15,427 nucleotides of DNA from Phoronis ovalis. Lineage: Eukaryota > Phoronida > Phoronidae. Position 1 is the first letter of the stretch. Every line of letters begins with the position of its first letter. Shown here piece after piece: positions 15,309-15,427 of this stretch. The stretch lies in contig JAOXYB010027790.1 of assembly GCA_028565635.1 (NCBI GenBank), forward strand, positions 1-15,427, read 5' to 3'. Position numbers and translations under genes: made by a program. Below the pieces are notes generated by a model, which saw only the letters and a list, made by a program, of their open reading frames with translations, was not told the origin of the DNA and did not search any database.

Positions 15309-15400
15309 AATAATCGCCCTGGGCGATTATTTAAAATAAATGCTCTTAGGGGGAGCGATTATTAGAGGGGGCGATTATTAGAGAGGGGGCGATTATTTCC
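15309..15400. repeat. Repeat with GGGCGATTATT units, including a perfect palindrome
   Basis: It opens with AATAATCGCCC at 15309-15319, one T, then the exact complement GGGCGATTATT at 15321-15331. It continues after a short AT-rich spacer with three direct units of the type GGGGGCGATTATTAGAG (about 15349-15396). G-rich subrepeats of this sort commonly sit at the ends of DNA transposons. The element is cut by, or ends near, the window edge, and no transposase is visible. Confidence 0.6.
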
Positions 15401-15427
15401 TTTTTTGTACTCCAGATCTATTGTTTG

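Overview
This is a gene-bearing, intron-rich, AT-rich stretch of animal nuclear DNA. The open frames are short, flanked by GT...AG introns of about 0.2-2.5 kb, and join into proteins only after splicing. One gene is clearly the metazoan polyadenylation factor WDR33, so the source is an animal. The repeats (G/C-capped AATCCAAA element, GCGATTATT subrepeats) suggest a non-vertebrate, probably marine invertebrate, but no phylum can be fixed from sequence reading alone.

Left half, + strand (about 1797-7970): a multi-exon gene for a roughly 290-residue membrane protein. It has a Cys-rich juxtamembrane stretch, four hydrophobic helices, and between the last two a segment shaped like a potassium-channel pore loop (STATLCG in place of TxGYG). 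I do not recognise it as a named gene. Its central exon exists as two tandem versions (3995-4106 and 4143-4257). Both have acceptors, both use the same reading phase, both end in the same pore motif and donor, and only 36 nt separate them. Including both would break the frame, so this looks like a mutually exclusive pair that swaps the pore turret.

The 2.5 kb intron of that gene (4874-7399) holds a diverged tandem array of four units of about 300 bp. Two non-autonomous DNA transposons interrupt it: one of 411 bp with an 8-bp target duplication (hAT-like) and one of 476 bp with a 9-bp target duplication and roughly 75-bp terminal inverted repeats (MULE-like). The uninterrupted neighbouring units show what each empty site looked like.

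Right half, - strand (15150 down to 8713): twelve exons of WDR33, from just after its N-terminal exon to the stop codon. All junctions are in phase and sum to 732 codons plus stop. They cover the WD40 propeller, the conserved post-propeller segment, a proline-rich linker and an RGG tail. The protein lacks the long collagen-like region of vertebrate WDR33.

The two genes converge tail to tail with about 740 bp between their stop codons. They show no functional link; they are simply neighbours. The right edge (15309-15400) is part of another repeat with GCGATTATT units, and the left edge (about 75-147) carries a diverged inverted relative of the AATCCAAA element.
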